Assembly: GCA_963785035.1 (NCBI GenBank)
Contig: CAWATG010000005.1
Location: 620,001-684,000 of the forward strand
Direction: 5' to 3'
DNA length: 64,000 nt
Origin: CAWATG01 sp963785035
GTDB lineage: Bacteria; Actinomycetota; Acidimicrobiia; IMCC26256; CAWATG01
Within the stretch, counting starts at the first letter, position 1, and every line of letters begins with the position of its first letter. A program made the translations under genes and the position numbers. Of the stretch, positions 56,397 through 64,000 are shown one piece after another. Under the pieces are notes generated by a model. The model ran no database searches and was not told where the DNA came from. It saw only the letters and a list, made by a program, of their open reading frames with translations.

Positions 56397-56725
56397 GTTC
56401 TTCCGAGCCCCGGACCATCCAAGAGGTACTGGCTCGGCTCCAGCGCGAGTTGCAGATGCCTGATGTCTCCGGCCTTGCCGCGCTTGGTGACTCGTGGTCT
56501 GAGATCGTCGGTGTGCAACTCGCTCAGCACACGACACCATTGTCGGTACATGATGGGCTCCTGACTGTCGGTGTTGACGACAAGGTGTGGATGACCCAGC
56601 TGCGTTACCTCGAGACACAGCTCGTCGAAGCGTGTTCGAGATTCGTCGGCGCCGGGAGTGTGACGAAGGTGCACATGGTGCTTACGACCGGCGAACGAGA
56701 GGCCAGGAGGCCCTTCCGCAAGTGA
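56393..56725 (+). CDS. DUF721 domain-containing protein (DciA-like)
   Basis: A 110-residue protein. LGDSWSEIVGVQLAQHTTPLSVHDGLLTVGVDDKVWMTQLRYLETQL is the DUF721 core. The family includes DciA, a loader or partner of DnaB in bacteria without DnaC. GTG 56393 overlaps the recF stop. Order recF-DUF721-gyrB is conserved in Actinobacteria. Confidence 0.85.
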   Translation: MSSSEPRTIQEVLARLQRELQMPDVSGLAALGDSWSEIVGVQLAQHTTPLSVHDGLLTVGVDDKVWMTQLRYLETQLVEACSRFVGAGSVTKVHMVLTTGEREARRPFRK

Positions 56726-56740
56726 ACTCAAGTCGTCTGG

Positions 56741-56746
56741 TAGAAT
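56741..56746 (+). promoter_or_regulatory. Candidate -10 box of the gyrB promoter
   Basis: TAGAAT, 99 nt upstream of the gyrB GTG, matches TATAAT in five of six positions. No good -35 stands before it. The 119-bp gap between DUF721 and gyrB is the largest in the operon, which supports a promoter here. Confidence 0.4.
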
Positions 56747-56844
56747 GCCTATCGCGTTAATACGGCCTCTGACCAGGGGTTTCTTCGGATTTTCAGGCCC
56801 TCGTCGGTGGCTTGGATCCCATGAGCTGGAGTGAGGGATAGCGC

Positions 56845-58746
56845 GTGGCGTACGCGGCCAAAGACATCACCGTCCTCAAAGGTCTCGAACCCGTTCGGGA
56901 GAGACCTGGCATGTACATCGGATCGACGGGTCCAACGGGTCTCCACCACCTCGTCTACGAGGTCGTCGACAATGCAGTCGATGAGGCGATGGCAGGATTT
57001 GCCAACAGGATCACGGTCGAGCTCCGTGGTGACGGATCATGCACCGTCGTCGACAATGGTCGCGGCATTCCCGTTGACAACCATCCGGAGTACAAGAACA
57101 AATCTGCCGCCGAGGTAGTTCTCACCGTTCTCCACGCAGGTGGGAAATTCGGTGGCGATGGTTACAAGATCTCCGGAGGACTTCACGGGGTTGGCGTCTC
57201 GGTCGTCAACGCGTTGTCGACGCGCCTGGACCTGGAGATCCACCGCGATGGCGGCAAGTATGAGATGTCCTTCGCCAACGGCGGCCGTCCGCAAGGCAAG
57301 CTCGAGAAGACGGGGTCGTCGAAGAAGACGGGAACCACCGTTCGGTTCTGGCCGGATCCAACGATCTTCGAAGAAGTCGAATTCCGCGCTCAGACACTGA
57401 TCGAGCGGTTGCGCGAGATGGCGTTCTTGAACAAGGGCCTCGAGATCGTTTTCACGGACTCGCGTGTCGAGCCGCCAGTTGAAACGACCTTCAAGTTCGC
57501 CGGAGGTATCTCGGACTTCGTCAAACACCTGAACGGTTCGAAGGAACCTTTGTTCAAACGTGTCATCGCGTTCGAGGAAGTTGGCGACACCGGTGAGATC
57601 GACGTCGCGATGCAGTGGAATACCGGGTACCACGAGGGGATCCACTCGTTCGCGAACAACATCGCGACCACCGAAGGCGGAATGCACGAAGAAGGCTTCA
57701 AGAAGGCCCTCACGAACGCGATCAACAAGTACGCCCGTGCGAAAGGCACACTCAAGGAGAAGGACGCCAATTTCCTTGGGGAGGACATTCGCGAGGGATT
57801 GACGGCGATCCTCTCGGTGAAGCTCCGTAATCCGCAGTTCGAAGGACAGACCAAGACGAAGCTCGGGAACACCGAGATGCGTTCACTCGTGGAGAAATCC
57901 ACGAACGAGAAGTTCGGCGACTGGCTCGAAGAGCATCCGACCGAAGCTCGCCAGATCGTCACGAAGGTCACGCAGGCTGCACACGCACGCGTTGCCGCGC
58001 GATCCGCTCGCGACCTCACTCGACGTAAGTCACTGCTCGAAACAGCAGCGATGCCCGGAAAGCTTGCCGACTGCGCGTCGCGCGATCCAGAAGAAGCAGA
58101 ACTGTTCATCGTCGAGGGTGATAGCGCTGGTGGGTCGGCAAAGCGCGCTCGCGATCCTCGGTTCCAGGCGATTCTGCCGATTCGCGGAAAGATTCTCAAT
58201 GTCGAGCGAGCACGGCTTGATCGCACGTTGAAGAACGAAGAGATCCACTCCCTCCTCACAGCGATCGGTGCTGGAGTCGCCGAGGAGTTTGATTCCGCCA
58301 AGGTCCGCTATCACAAGGTCGTCCTCATGACGGACGCGGACGTCGATGGATCACACATCCGCACTTTGCTGCTGACGTTCTTCTACCGACAGCTCCCCGA
58401 GATGGTCAAGCAAGGGTTCATCTACATCGCGCAGCCACCGCTGTTCAGGGCAGACCTTGGAAAGGAACGGCACTACCTCAAGGATGAGGCGGCGCTTCGC
58501 CGCTTCGAGAGCGATCACGAAAATCGTCGGATCGAGGTGAGCCGATTCAAAGGTCTCGGCGAGATGGATTGGCATGAGCTGGGTGAAACGACAATGTCAC
58601 CCGAGACACGAACGTTGCTCCGCGTCCGAGTCGAGGACGCGGCAATTGCAGATGAGGTGTTCTCGACGTTGATGGGGGACGTCGTCGAGACACGGCGATC
58701 CTTCATTCAGCAGAACGCGAAAGACGTCCGGTTCCTTGACTACTAG
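56845..58746 (+). CDS. gyrB: DNA gyrase subunit B
   Basis: A 633-residue GyrB. ATPase part: VRERPGMYIG, EVVDNAVDEA, VVDNGRGIPV and GGLHGVGVSVVNALS. Toprim part: FIVEGDSAGGSAKRARDPRFQAILPIRGKILNVERAR and MTDADVDGSHIRTLLLTFF. C-terminus: RFKGLGEMDWHELGETTM and FIQQNAKDVRFLDY. GTG 56845 is the start. With GyrA it forms the tetramer introducing negative supercoils. Confidence 0.96.
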   Translation: MAYAAKDITVLKGLEPVRERPGMYIGSTGPTGLHHLVYEVVDNAVDEAMAGFANRITVELRGDGSCTVVDNGRGIPVDNHPEYKNKSAAEVVLTVLHAGGKFGGDGYKISGGLHGVGVSVVNALSTRLDLEIHRDGGKYEMSFANGGRPQGKLEKTGSSKKTGTTVRFWPDPTIFEEVEFRAQTLIERLREMAFLNKGLEIVFTDSRVEPPVETTFKFAGGISDFVKHLNGSKEPLFKRVIAFEEVGDTGEIDVAMQWNTGYHEGIHSFANNIATTEGGMHEEGFKKALTNAINKYARAKGTLKEKDANFLGEDIREGLTAILSVKLRNPQFEGQTKTKLGNTEMRSLVEKSTNEKFGDWLEEHPTEARQIVTKVTQAAHARVAARSARDLTRRKSLLETAAMPGKLADCASRDPEEAELFIVEGDSAGGSAKRARDPRFQAILPIRGKILNVERARLDRTLKNEEIHSLLTAIGAGVAEEFDSAKVRYHKVVLMTDADVDGSHIRTLLLTFFYRQLPEMVKQGFIYIAQPPLFRADLGKERHYLKDEAALRRFESDHENRRIEVSRFKGLGEMDWHELGETTMSPETRTLLRVRVEDAAIADEVFSTLMGDVVETRRSFIQQNAKDVRFLDY

Positions 58747-58808
58747 ATCAAACGCAAGGCGCATCCAGATGACCTCCGTCAGAGTTCGAGGTGCGGAGGA
58801 GGTACGGG

Positions 58809-61289
58809 ATGCCTGACGACGGCTCGCAGCAAACCGTTGAAGACAACAGCAACGTGCACCCCATCGAGATCCAAGATGAGATGGAACGCTCCTTCTTGGA
58901 TTACGCGATGTCGGTCATCACGTCGCGTGCATTGCCTGATGCCCGCGACGGACTGAAGCCTGTGCATCGGCGCATCCTCTACGGGATGTACGAGGGCGGT
59001 ATGCGTCCCGATCGCAACCACCGCAAGTCTGCGTCAGCCGTCGGCGACGTGATGGGAAAGTTTCATCCGCACGGCGACCAGTCGATCTACGACGCCTTGG
59101 CACGAATGGCGCAAGACTTTTCGCTGCGGTATCCGCTGATTGATGGGCACGGCAACTTCGGCTCGCCCGACCCGAACGACCGACCGGCCGCCATGCGATA
59201 CACCGAGGCCCGTCTCGCTCCTCTCGCGATGCAGATGCTCGGAGAGATCGACGAGGAGACCGTCAATTTTGTCGACACCTACGACGGCCAGAACCAGGAG
59301 CCGTCGGTGCTTCCGGCACGGTTTCCTAACCTCCTCGCCAACGGAGTCGGTGGCATCGCGGTCGGAATGGCGACGAATATTCCTCCGCACAACCTGACCG
59401 AGCTGATCCGTGCGACGACCCACCTGATTGACAACCCTGATGCGACACCCGATGACCTCATGCGTTTCGTCACGGGCCCGGACTTTCCGACCGGCGCGTT
59501 GATTCTCGGGCGAAGTGGAATTCAAGAGGCATATCGCACCGGGCGTGGGTCGATCCGCATGCGCGCAGTTGCCGAGGTCGACGAGGATCGCAAGGGCGGT
59601 CAACGAATCGTCGTGACCGAGGTGCCCTATCAGACGTCGGTCGAAGTCATTGGCCAAAAAACTGCCGAGCTTGTGAACGACCGCAAGATCGAAGGAATTC
59701 GCGACGTTCGTAACGAGTCTTCCGGTGTTACGACTCGCCTCGTTATCGACCTGAAGCGCGACGCGAATGCACAGGTTGTGCTGAACCAGCTCTACAAGCA
59801 CACACCGATGCAGACGACCTTTCCCGTCCACATGCTCGCACTTGTCGATGGTGTCCCGCGACTTCTCAACTTGGTCCAGGCACTGCAGGTGTACATCGAT
59901 CACCAGGTTGAGGTCGTCACCCGCCGCACGCAGTTCCGTTTGCGTAAGGCTCAGGATCGCGAGCACATCGTCTCAGGGTTGCTTCGAGCACTCGACATGC
60001 TCGACGAGATCATCGCGTTGATTCGCGGATCTGCAGACGCAGATGCTGCCAGAACCGGGTTACGCGAAGAGCCGTTCTCGTTCAGCGAGATTCAGGCGAA
60101 CCACATCCTCGACATGCCGCTGCGTCGCCTGACCGCTCTCGAACGGCAAAAGCTGCTCGATGAGCACGCGAAGCTGCTTGAGGAGATCGCTGAGCTCGAA
60201 TCCATCCTCGCGAACCCCGAGAAGCTCCGAACCGTCATCAAGGAAGAGCTCGAAGCGATCCGTGAGAAGTTCGGTGACGACCGCCGAACGGAGATCACGT
60301 TCGACTCAGGCGATCTCGACATCCTCGATCTCATCGAAGACGAAGAAGTCGTCGTTGTCCTGTCGCATTCCGGTTATGTCAAGACCGTCGCTGTGGACGC
60401 GTTTCGTCGCCAGGGGCGCGGTGGACGCGGTGTGAAGGGTGGGAACCTTCGTGATGAGGACTACGTCGATCACCTTCTGATGACGACATCGCACTCGTAC
60501 TTGCTCTTTTTCTCGACGCGTGGGCGTGTCTACCGTTTGCGGGCCCACGAGATCCCCATGAAGGAACGCACCGCACGCGGAACGGCGCTCGTCAATTTGA
60601 TCGCGCTGGAGAACGACGAACGTATCCAGGCCGTGATCGATACCAGAACCTACGAGGACGGCGCGTATCTGTTCTTCGCCACTCGCCAAGGCATTGTGAA
60701 GAAGACGAAGATGAGCGAGTACGACTCGTCGTTGCGTACGGGACTCAAGGCCATCAACCTTCGTGAAGACGACGAACTCGTCAAGGTCGTTCAGACCAAC
60801 GGACACGACGACATCTTCATGGTCTCGAAGATGGGAATGACAATTCGGTTTTCCGAAGACGATGTGCGGGCAATGGGCCGCGCAACCGCCGGTGTACGCG
60901 GCATGAAGCTCAAGAGCGTTCACGACGGTGTGGTGAGTTGTGATGTGGCGCGTGACGACCGGGTGATGTTGTTCGTGAGTTCGAGCGGATATGGCAAGCG
61001 CACCAAATTGGATCGTTTCAACGCGCAGGGTCGCGGTGGCCAGGGTGTACGTGGCATGAGGCTCTCCGCATCGCGTGGTGAGGTTGTCGCAGCGTTTACC
61101 GTGGGTGTGGACGACGAGATCCTGGTTTTCTCTTCTGCTGGAAACATCATCCGAATGGGAGCGATGGAGATCTCCTCTCAGGGGCGGGACGCCACCGGTG
61201 TTCGTGTCGCACGCCTCGGGGATGGCGAGTCGGTCGTGGCTGTGGCGCCGGTGCTCGAGGCAGAACCGGGCGACGGAGGGGACGCGTAG
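58809..61289 (+). CDS. gyrA: DNA gyrase subunit A
   Basis: An 826-residue GyrA from ATG 58809 with GGAGGAGG upstream. RALPDARDGLKPVHRRILYGM and the quinolone region GKFHPHGDQSIYDAL are seen; catalytic tyrosine in AMRYTEARLAPLA. At the position of E. coli Ser83 this protein has Gln91. The C-terminal beta-pinwheel contains QGRGGRGVKGG and QGRGGQGVRGM, of GyrA-box type. It cleaves and rejoins DNA. Confidence 0.96.
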   Translation: MPDDGSQQTVEDNSNVHPIEIQDEMERSFLDYAMSVITSRALPDARDGLKPVHRRILYGMYEGGMRPDRNHRKSASAVGDVMGKFHPHGDQSIYDALARMAQDFSLRYPLIDGHGNFGSPDPNDRPAAMRYTEARLAPLAMQMLGEIDEETVNFVDTYDGQNQEPSVLPARFPNLLANGVGGIAVGMATNIPPHNLTELIRATTHLIDNPDATPDDLMRFVTGPDFPTGALILGRSGIQEAYRTGRGSIRMRAVAEVDEDRKGGQRIVVTEVPYQTSVEVIGQKTAELVNDRKIEGIRDVRNESSGVTTRLVIDLKRDANAQVVLNQLYKHTPMQTTFPVHMLALVDGVPRLLNLVQALQVYIDHQVEVVTRRTQFRLRKAQDREHIVSGLLRALDMLDEIIALIRGSADADAARTGLREEPFSFSEIQANHILDMPLRRLTALERQKLLDEHAKLLEEIAELESILANPEKLRTVIKEELEAIREKFGDDRRTEITFDSGDLDILDLIEDEEVVVVLSHSGYVKTVAVDAFRRQGRGGRGVKGGNLRDEDYVDHLLMTTSHSYLLFFSTRGRVYRLRAHEIPMKERTARGTALVNLIALENDERIQAVIDTRTYEDGAYLFFATRQGIVKKTKMSEYDSSLRTGLKAINLREDDELVKVVQTNGHDDIFMVSKMGMTIRFSEDDVRAMGRATAGVRGMKLKSVHDGVVSCDVARDDRVMLFVSSSGYGKRTKLDRFNAQGRGGQGVRGMRLSASRGEVVAAFTVGVDDEILVFSSAGNIIRMGAMEISSQGRDATGVRVARLGDGESVVAVAPVLEAEPGDGGDA

Positions 61290-61293
61290 TGCC

Positions 61294-61749
61294 GTGAGCG
61301 TTGCCGTTGAGCCCATCAAGAATCGTCGAGCGCGTCGCCGCGCACGACAGGCCGTCAATCTTCCGGCTCATGACACCGGATCGGTCGAGCGTCGATACCG
61401 GCAACGGATCAAGCACATCGATCTTTGGTCGGTCTTGAAGGTTTCACTGTGCTTCTACATCGCCGCGTTTCTGGTTGCATTCGCTACCGCGGCTGCCTTA
61501 TGGGTGATTGCGGCGGCCTTTGGTATTCTCGACTCGTTCGAGAATTTCATGGAGGACATGCTCTCAGCCGAGAACTACAACGTGATCGGTCCGCAGGTCG
61601 CGCTGGGAGCAATCTTGATCGGGCTGGTGCTCGTGGCGTTGATGACGGTCTCGACGGTCATTGCAGCGGCGTTCTACAACCTCTTCGCTGAACTTCTCGA
61701 TGGTGTCGAAGTAGTTGTTGTGGAAGACGAGCTCACCCGATCCCGCTAG
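61294..61749 (+). CDS. DUF3566 membrane protein
   Basis: A 151-residue protein from GTG 61294. A basic N-terminal stretch (KNRRARRRARQA) precedes YRQRIKHIDLWSVLKVSLCFYIAAFLVAFATAAALWVIA (first helix) and GPQVALGAILIGLVLVALMTVSTVIAAAFYNLFAELLDGVEV (second helix), the DUF3566 pattern. The same family follows gyrA in Mycobacterium (Rv0007). The function is unknown; a link to cell division or envelope is only suggested. Confidence 0.88.
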   Translation: MSVAVEPIKNRRARRRARQAVNLPAHDTGSVERRYRQRIKHIDLWSVLKVSLCFYIAAFLVAFATAAALWVIAAAFGILDSFENFMEDMLSAENYNVIGPQVALGAILIGLVLVALMTVSTVIAAAFYNLFAELLDGVEVVVVEDELTRSR

Positions 61750-61768
61750 GGAGTAGGTTGCTCGCTGC

Positions 61769-61774
61769 TACGCT
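61769..61774 (+). promoter_or_regulatory. Candidate -10 box of tRNA-Ile
   Basis: TACGCT lies 15 nt before the first base of tRNA-Ile. The identical hexamer lies 10 nt before tRNA-Ala (63167-63172) and 8 nt before the GTG at 61945 (61931-61936). Confidence 0.4.
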
Positions 61775-61789
61775 CGTGCGCCTCTTCGC

Positions 61790-61863
<74 letters not shown>

Positions 61864-61944
61864 CTCCCCGCGTTTCTCGAATCTGCTGGTGGTCTCGGAA
61901 CGCGGAATGGCAGAAGCCGTCGTTGCACCCTACGCTCTGGTCTC

Positions 61945-62094
61945 GTGCGGACACTTCGACGGACTCTTCGGCGGACGATCCTGGTGGCATTGGTGGCCGG
62001 CGCGCTTGCTGCGGCTGCACGTTTGCTCGGCAAGGGCGGGGTCCCACCGACGCGGGGTGGATGGCGCGAACTGAAAGGGCCGGAATTCCGTTGA
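61945..62094 (+). CDS. Small basic membrane protein, unknown function
   Basis: 49 residues from GTG 61945. A basic N-terminus RTLRRTLRRT leads to one helix (ILVALVAGALAAAARLL) and a short polar tail ending GPEFR. Its TGA overlaps the TTG of the next gene (TTGA), suggesting coupled translation. TACGCT stands 8 nt before the start codon, so the mRNA could be leaderless. No family is recognised. Confidence 0.5.
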   Translation: MRTLRRTLRRTILVALVAGALAAAARLLGKGGVPPTRGGWRELKGPEFR

Positions 62095-63110
62095 CCGCTG
62101 TTCTCGTCGTGGGAGCTGGCGCCGTTGGCTCCCAGGCAGCTCGACAGCTCGCGGAAACGACTGGCGTTGGACGAGTCCTTCTCGCTGATACCGACCGAGC
62201 CCAGGCACACCGTGTTGCTTCGTCGATTGGTCGTCGTGCCGGCGTCGTCGATTGGTCGTCGTCAAAGGGACTCAAGGCGGTCATTCGCGATAATCCGGTT
62301 GTGGCCGTCGCGTGTGCGGTCCCTGCAGGCGTGGAACTACCCATCATGCGCGACGCGCTCGCTGCGGGAATCCCCGTCGTTTCGAGCGTCGACGATCACG
62401 AATCGATTCGAGTCGTATTGGGCGAGCTCGACGGTCCGGCTCATGATGCGGGCGTCAGTCTGGTTGTCGGCTGTGGCCTGGCACCCGGCCTTTCGGATCT
62501 CCTTGCTCGACATGCGTCGACAATCTTCGATGAGGTCGTCGAAATCCACGTAGCCCGTACCGGCATCGCTGGACCAGCGTCTGAGGTCTCGGTTCGCCGG
62601 GCGATGCGGGATCGCGCGCTTGAGTGGCACGATGGCGTCTGGCGCGACACGCAACACCGCGTCGGACACGAGCTGGTCTGGTTCCCAGATCCCGTCGGTG
62701 CGTGCGAATGTGATCGTGTTGCCGGTGGCGTCTGGTGCCTCGCTGAGGCATTTCCCGGTTCGTCCCTCATCACGCAACGATGGGCTGCGCCGCCGTCGCG
62801 CCGGTTGAGCATCCTGCGGCGCCCGCCTGACACCCTGACCTGGGGTGCAGCCCGCGTGGAGGTAACGGGCACGAGCGGTGGGGTCAGCAACTCTGTGGTC
62901 TACGGCGTCATTGAACGCACTGCTATCGCTGCGGGTACAACCCTTGCGTTGGCAGCGCTGTCGGTTGCGGGCGTGCTCCCGGGAATTTCGGATCTCCTGC
63001 CAGTAGGTGTTCACGGTCTTGCCTCGACAAGCGACGCGGTCGCATTCCTTGGCGAGCTAGCCCGGCGTGGTGTCAAGGCAGCGGTGTTCGAGGGGGTTCC
63101 CGTCGGCTGA
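62091..63110 (+). CDS. Saccharopine-dehydrogenase-like NAD(P)-binding protein
   Basis: A 339-residue protein. VLVVGAGAVGSQAARQLAETTGVGRVLLADTD is the Rossmann loop and acidic residue. AVACAVPAGVELPIMRDALAAGIPVVSSVDDHESI and VVGCGLAPGLSDLLARHAS follow the saccharopine dehydrogenase N-domain pattern. TTG 62091 is preferred because it overlaps the small gene upstream and has AAGGG; ATG 62061 is an alternative. The substrate is unknown; neighbours do not suggest lysine metabolism. Confidence 0.75.
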   Translation: MTAVLVVGAGAVGSQAARQLAETTGVGRVLLADTDRAQAHRVASSIGRRAGVVDWSSSKGLKAVIRDNPVVAVACAVPAGVELPIMRDALAAGIPVVSSVDDHESIRVVLGELDGPAHDAGVSLVVGCGLAPGLSDLLARHASTIFDEVVEIHVARTGIAGPASEVSVRRAMRDRALEWHDGVWRDTQHRVGHELVWFPDPVGACECDRVAGGVWCLAEAFPGSSLITQRWAAPPSRRLSILRRPPDTLTWGAARVEVTGTSGGVSNSVVYGVIERTAIAAGTTLALAALSVAGVLPGISDLLPVGVHGLASTSDAVAFLGELARRGVKAAVFEGVPVG

Positions 63111-63182
63111 GACGACGGTGTTGTACAACGCTGCGTTGAACTTCCGTTCGCAGCCGCTTCGCCCACTACGCTTGGGTGCCTC

Positions 63183-63244
63183 GGGGACGTAGCTCAGTTG
63201 GCTAGAGCACCTGCTTTGCAAGCAGGAAGTCGTGGGTTCGAGTC
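63183..63244 (+). pseudogene. tRNA-Ala (TGC), 5' 62 nt, interrupted in the T-arm
   Basis: Acceptor GGGGACG, D-arm GCTC/GAGC, anticodon arm CCTGC TTTGCAA GCAGG with TGC, variable AAGTC, T-arm GTGGG TTCGAGT C. After C63244 the sequence becomes transposase. The missing 15 nt are found at 63963-63977. As it stands it cannot make a tRNA. Confidence 0.9.
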
Positions 63245-63903
63245 TCGAAGCCGCAGCGGCCGTTTCGGAACTGGGCGGTGAAGATGCAGCCGTTGTCGGT
63301 CAGCATCGAGGCTGGTAGCCCGAAACGTCCTGCACCCTGGTAGAACGCGGCGACCACGTCGGCTGCGGTTGCCACTGGGACCACGACAGCGGCGGTGACC
63401 ATCCGGGAGTAGTCGTCCACGAAGTCGAGGATCTCCACCCCGGTCCCATCAGCGAGCGACCAGTGGGTCATGTCGGCTTGCCAGGTCTCGTTGGGTAGCT
63501 GGGCCTCGAATCGCTGCCAGGACTGGCGGGGTCGTTTCTGGGGTTGGGGGGCGACGAACCCGCGTCGTACCAGCGCCCGGTGGATCGTCGAGCGGGCGGG
63601 AACTGAGCCGTGACGGCGCAGGTGGTATTGGATCGTGAGTGGTCCGGCGTCGAAGCCGTCGTCGGACAGCTGTTTGCGTAGCAGCACGATCTCGTTTTCG
63701 AGTTTCGCGTCGAGTTGGGTCGGTCGGTGCTGCGGCGCTTTCGATTTCGGGACCAGCGCCTCGTAGCCGCCGGTCCGGAACAGGGCGACCTGTTTGGCTA
63801 CCCACGACTTCGACATGTCCAGCGACGAGGCCACCGACCGCAGAGACCGGCCCTCGATAACTACAGCGTCGACGGCATAACGGGAACGATCCATGGACAC
63901 CAC
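63245..63903 (-). pseudogene. IS481-type transposase, 3'-truncated
   Basis: The frame starts at GTG 63903 (or ATG 63894) and gives 219-220 transposase residues before entering the tRNA. An N-terminal helix-turn-helix (SLRSVASSLDMSKSWVAKQV) precedes an rve/DDE domain: ETWQADMTHW (first Asp) and MLTDNGCIFTAQF (second Asp). The frame then reaches FET and continues for 13 codons that are tRNA-Ala read backwards. The third catalytic residue (Glu in the usual HPQTCGKVERFH region) and about 100-150 residues are missing, so it is inactive. Confidence 0.88.
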
Positions 63904-63962
63904 CTGAGCAGGTGTCCACGATGTCCTGAGACATGGTGTCCACTATCTTGTGGAACCGGACA
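63245..63962 (-). mobile_element. IS481-type insertion remnant inside tRNA-Ala
   Basis: 718 bp lie between the two tRNA halves. The right edge keeps an IS end: on the minus strand TGTCCGGTTCCACAAGATAG from 63962 inwards, plus repeated GTGGACACC (63943-63935 and 63919-63911) upstream of the transposase. The left edge has no matching inverted repeat and begins inside the transposase gene. No target duplication is seen: tRNA bases before and after join exactly. Confidence 0.85.
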
Positions 63963-63977
63963 CCATCGTCTCCACCA
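63963..63977 (+). pseudogene. tRNA-Ala 3' end with encoded CCA
   Basis: CCAT completes the T-stem (GTGGG with CCCAT), CGTCTCC pairs with GGGGACG of the 5' half, then discriminator A and CCA. The third acceptor pair is G-U (G3-U70), the identity element of tRNA-Ala. Joined to 63183-63244 it gives a normal 77-nt tRNA. Confidence 0.85.
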
Positions 63978-64000
63978 TCGGCAGGCGCTGAGGGTTTCTG

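Overview
This window is a GC-rich chromosomal segment carrying the replication origin of an actinobacterium. From oriC leftwards the order is rpmH, rnpA, yidD, yidC, jag, rsmG, parA and parB, then cwlM, trxA, trxB, an anti-sigma/ECF pair, murJ, a DUF6049 gene and cca. Rightwards it is dnaA, dnaN, recF, DUF721, gyrB, gyrA, DUF3566 and tRNA-Ile. This matches the order known from Mycobacterium and relatives. NucS, DUF5318 and DUF3566 also point to Actinobacteria. A deep branch such as Acidimicrobiia is my inference, not proven.

Layout. 1-2.3 kb: two tandem Fic-family genes (minus). 2.3-13.5 kb: two paralogous five-gene operons with the same order (ECF sigma, zinc-finger anti-sigma with a membrane domain, ABC ATPase, ABC permease A, ABC permease B). 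They are separated by a methyltransferase, a shortened alpha/beta hydrolase and a SodC-like secreted protein. 13.5-15.3 kb: a third ABC exporter pair. 15.4-20.6 kb: a sugar-nucleotide/polysaccharide cluster (UDP-glucose dehydrogenase, UDP-glucuronate decarboxylase, cellulose-synthase-like GT2, GH128-like hydrolase). 20.7-26 kb: type III glutamine synthetase, an SDR, a membrane EEP phosphatase-like protein and nucS. 26-29.5 kb: dnaB and the rpsF-ssb-rpsR-rplI operon. 29.7-34.8 kb: panB, DUF5318, a methyltransferase, cca and pilT. 34.9-46.1 kb: a plus-strand cell-envelope and redox block from a GNAT gene to cwlM. 46.1-52.2 kb: the minus-strand arm of the origin cluster. 52.5-63.1 kb: the plus-strand dnaA-to-gyrA arm, tRNA-Ile and a saccharopine-dehydrogenase-like gene. 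At the right edge a tRNA-Ala gene is split by a truncated IS481-type element.

The most system-like content is the pair of sigma/anti-sigma/ABC operons. Each is translationally coupled by 4-bp overlaps, and each has the same GAACCG(A/C)TCG block about 35 nt upstream of its sigma gene. The simplest reading is a membrane-sensing anti-sigma controlling its own exporter.

A caveat for every reader: more than 20 single-base frameshifts interrupt otherwise well conserved and partly essential genes (dnaA, dnaN, murJ, rplI, pilT, ugd, DUF6049). They are most likely residual long-read indel errors. Genes below are given as the reconstructed span, with the break stated. Two apparent fusions (anti-sigma with ATPase; DUF5318 with PanB) are explained by the same errors.
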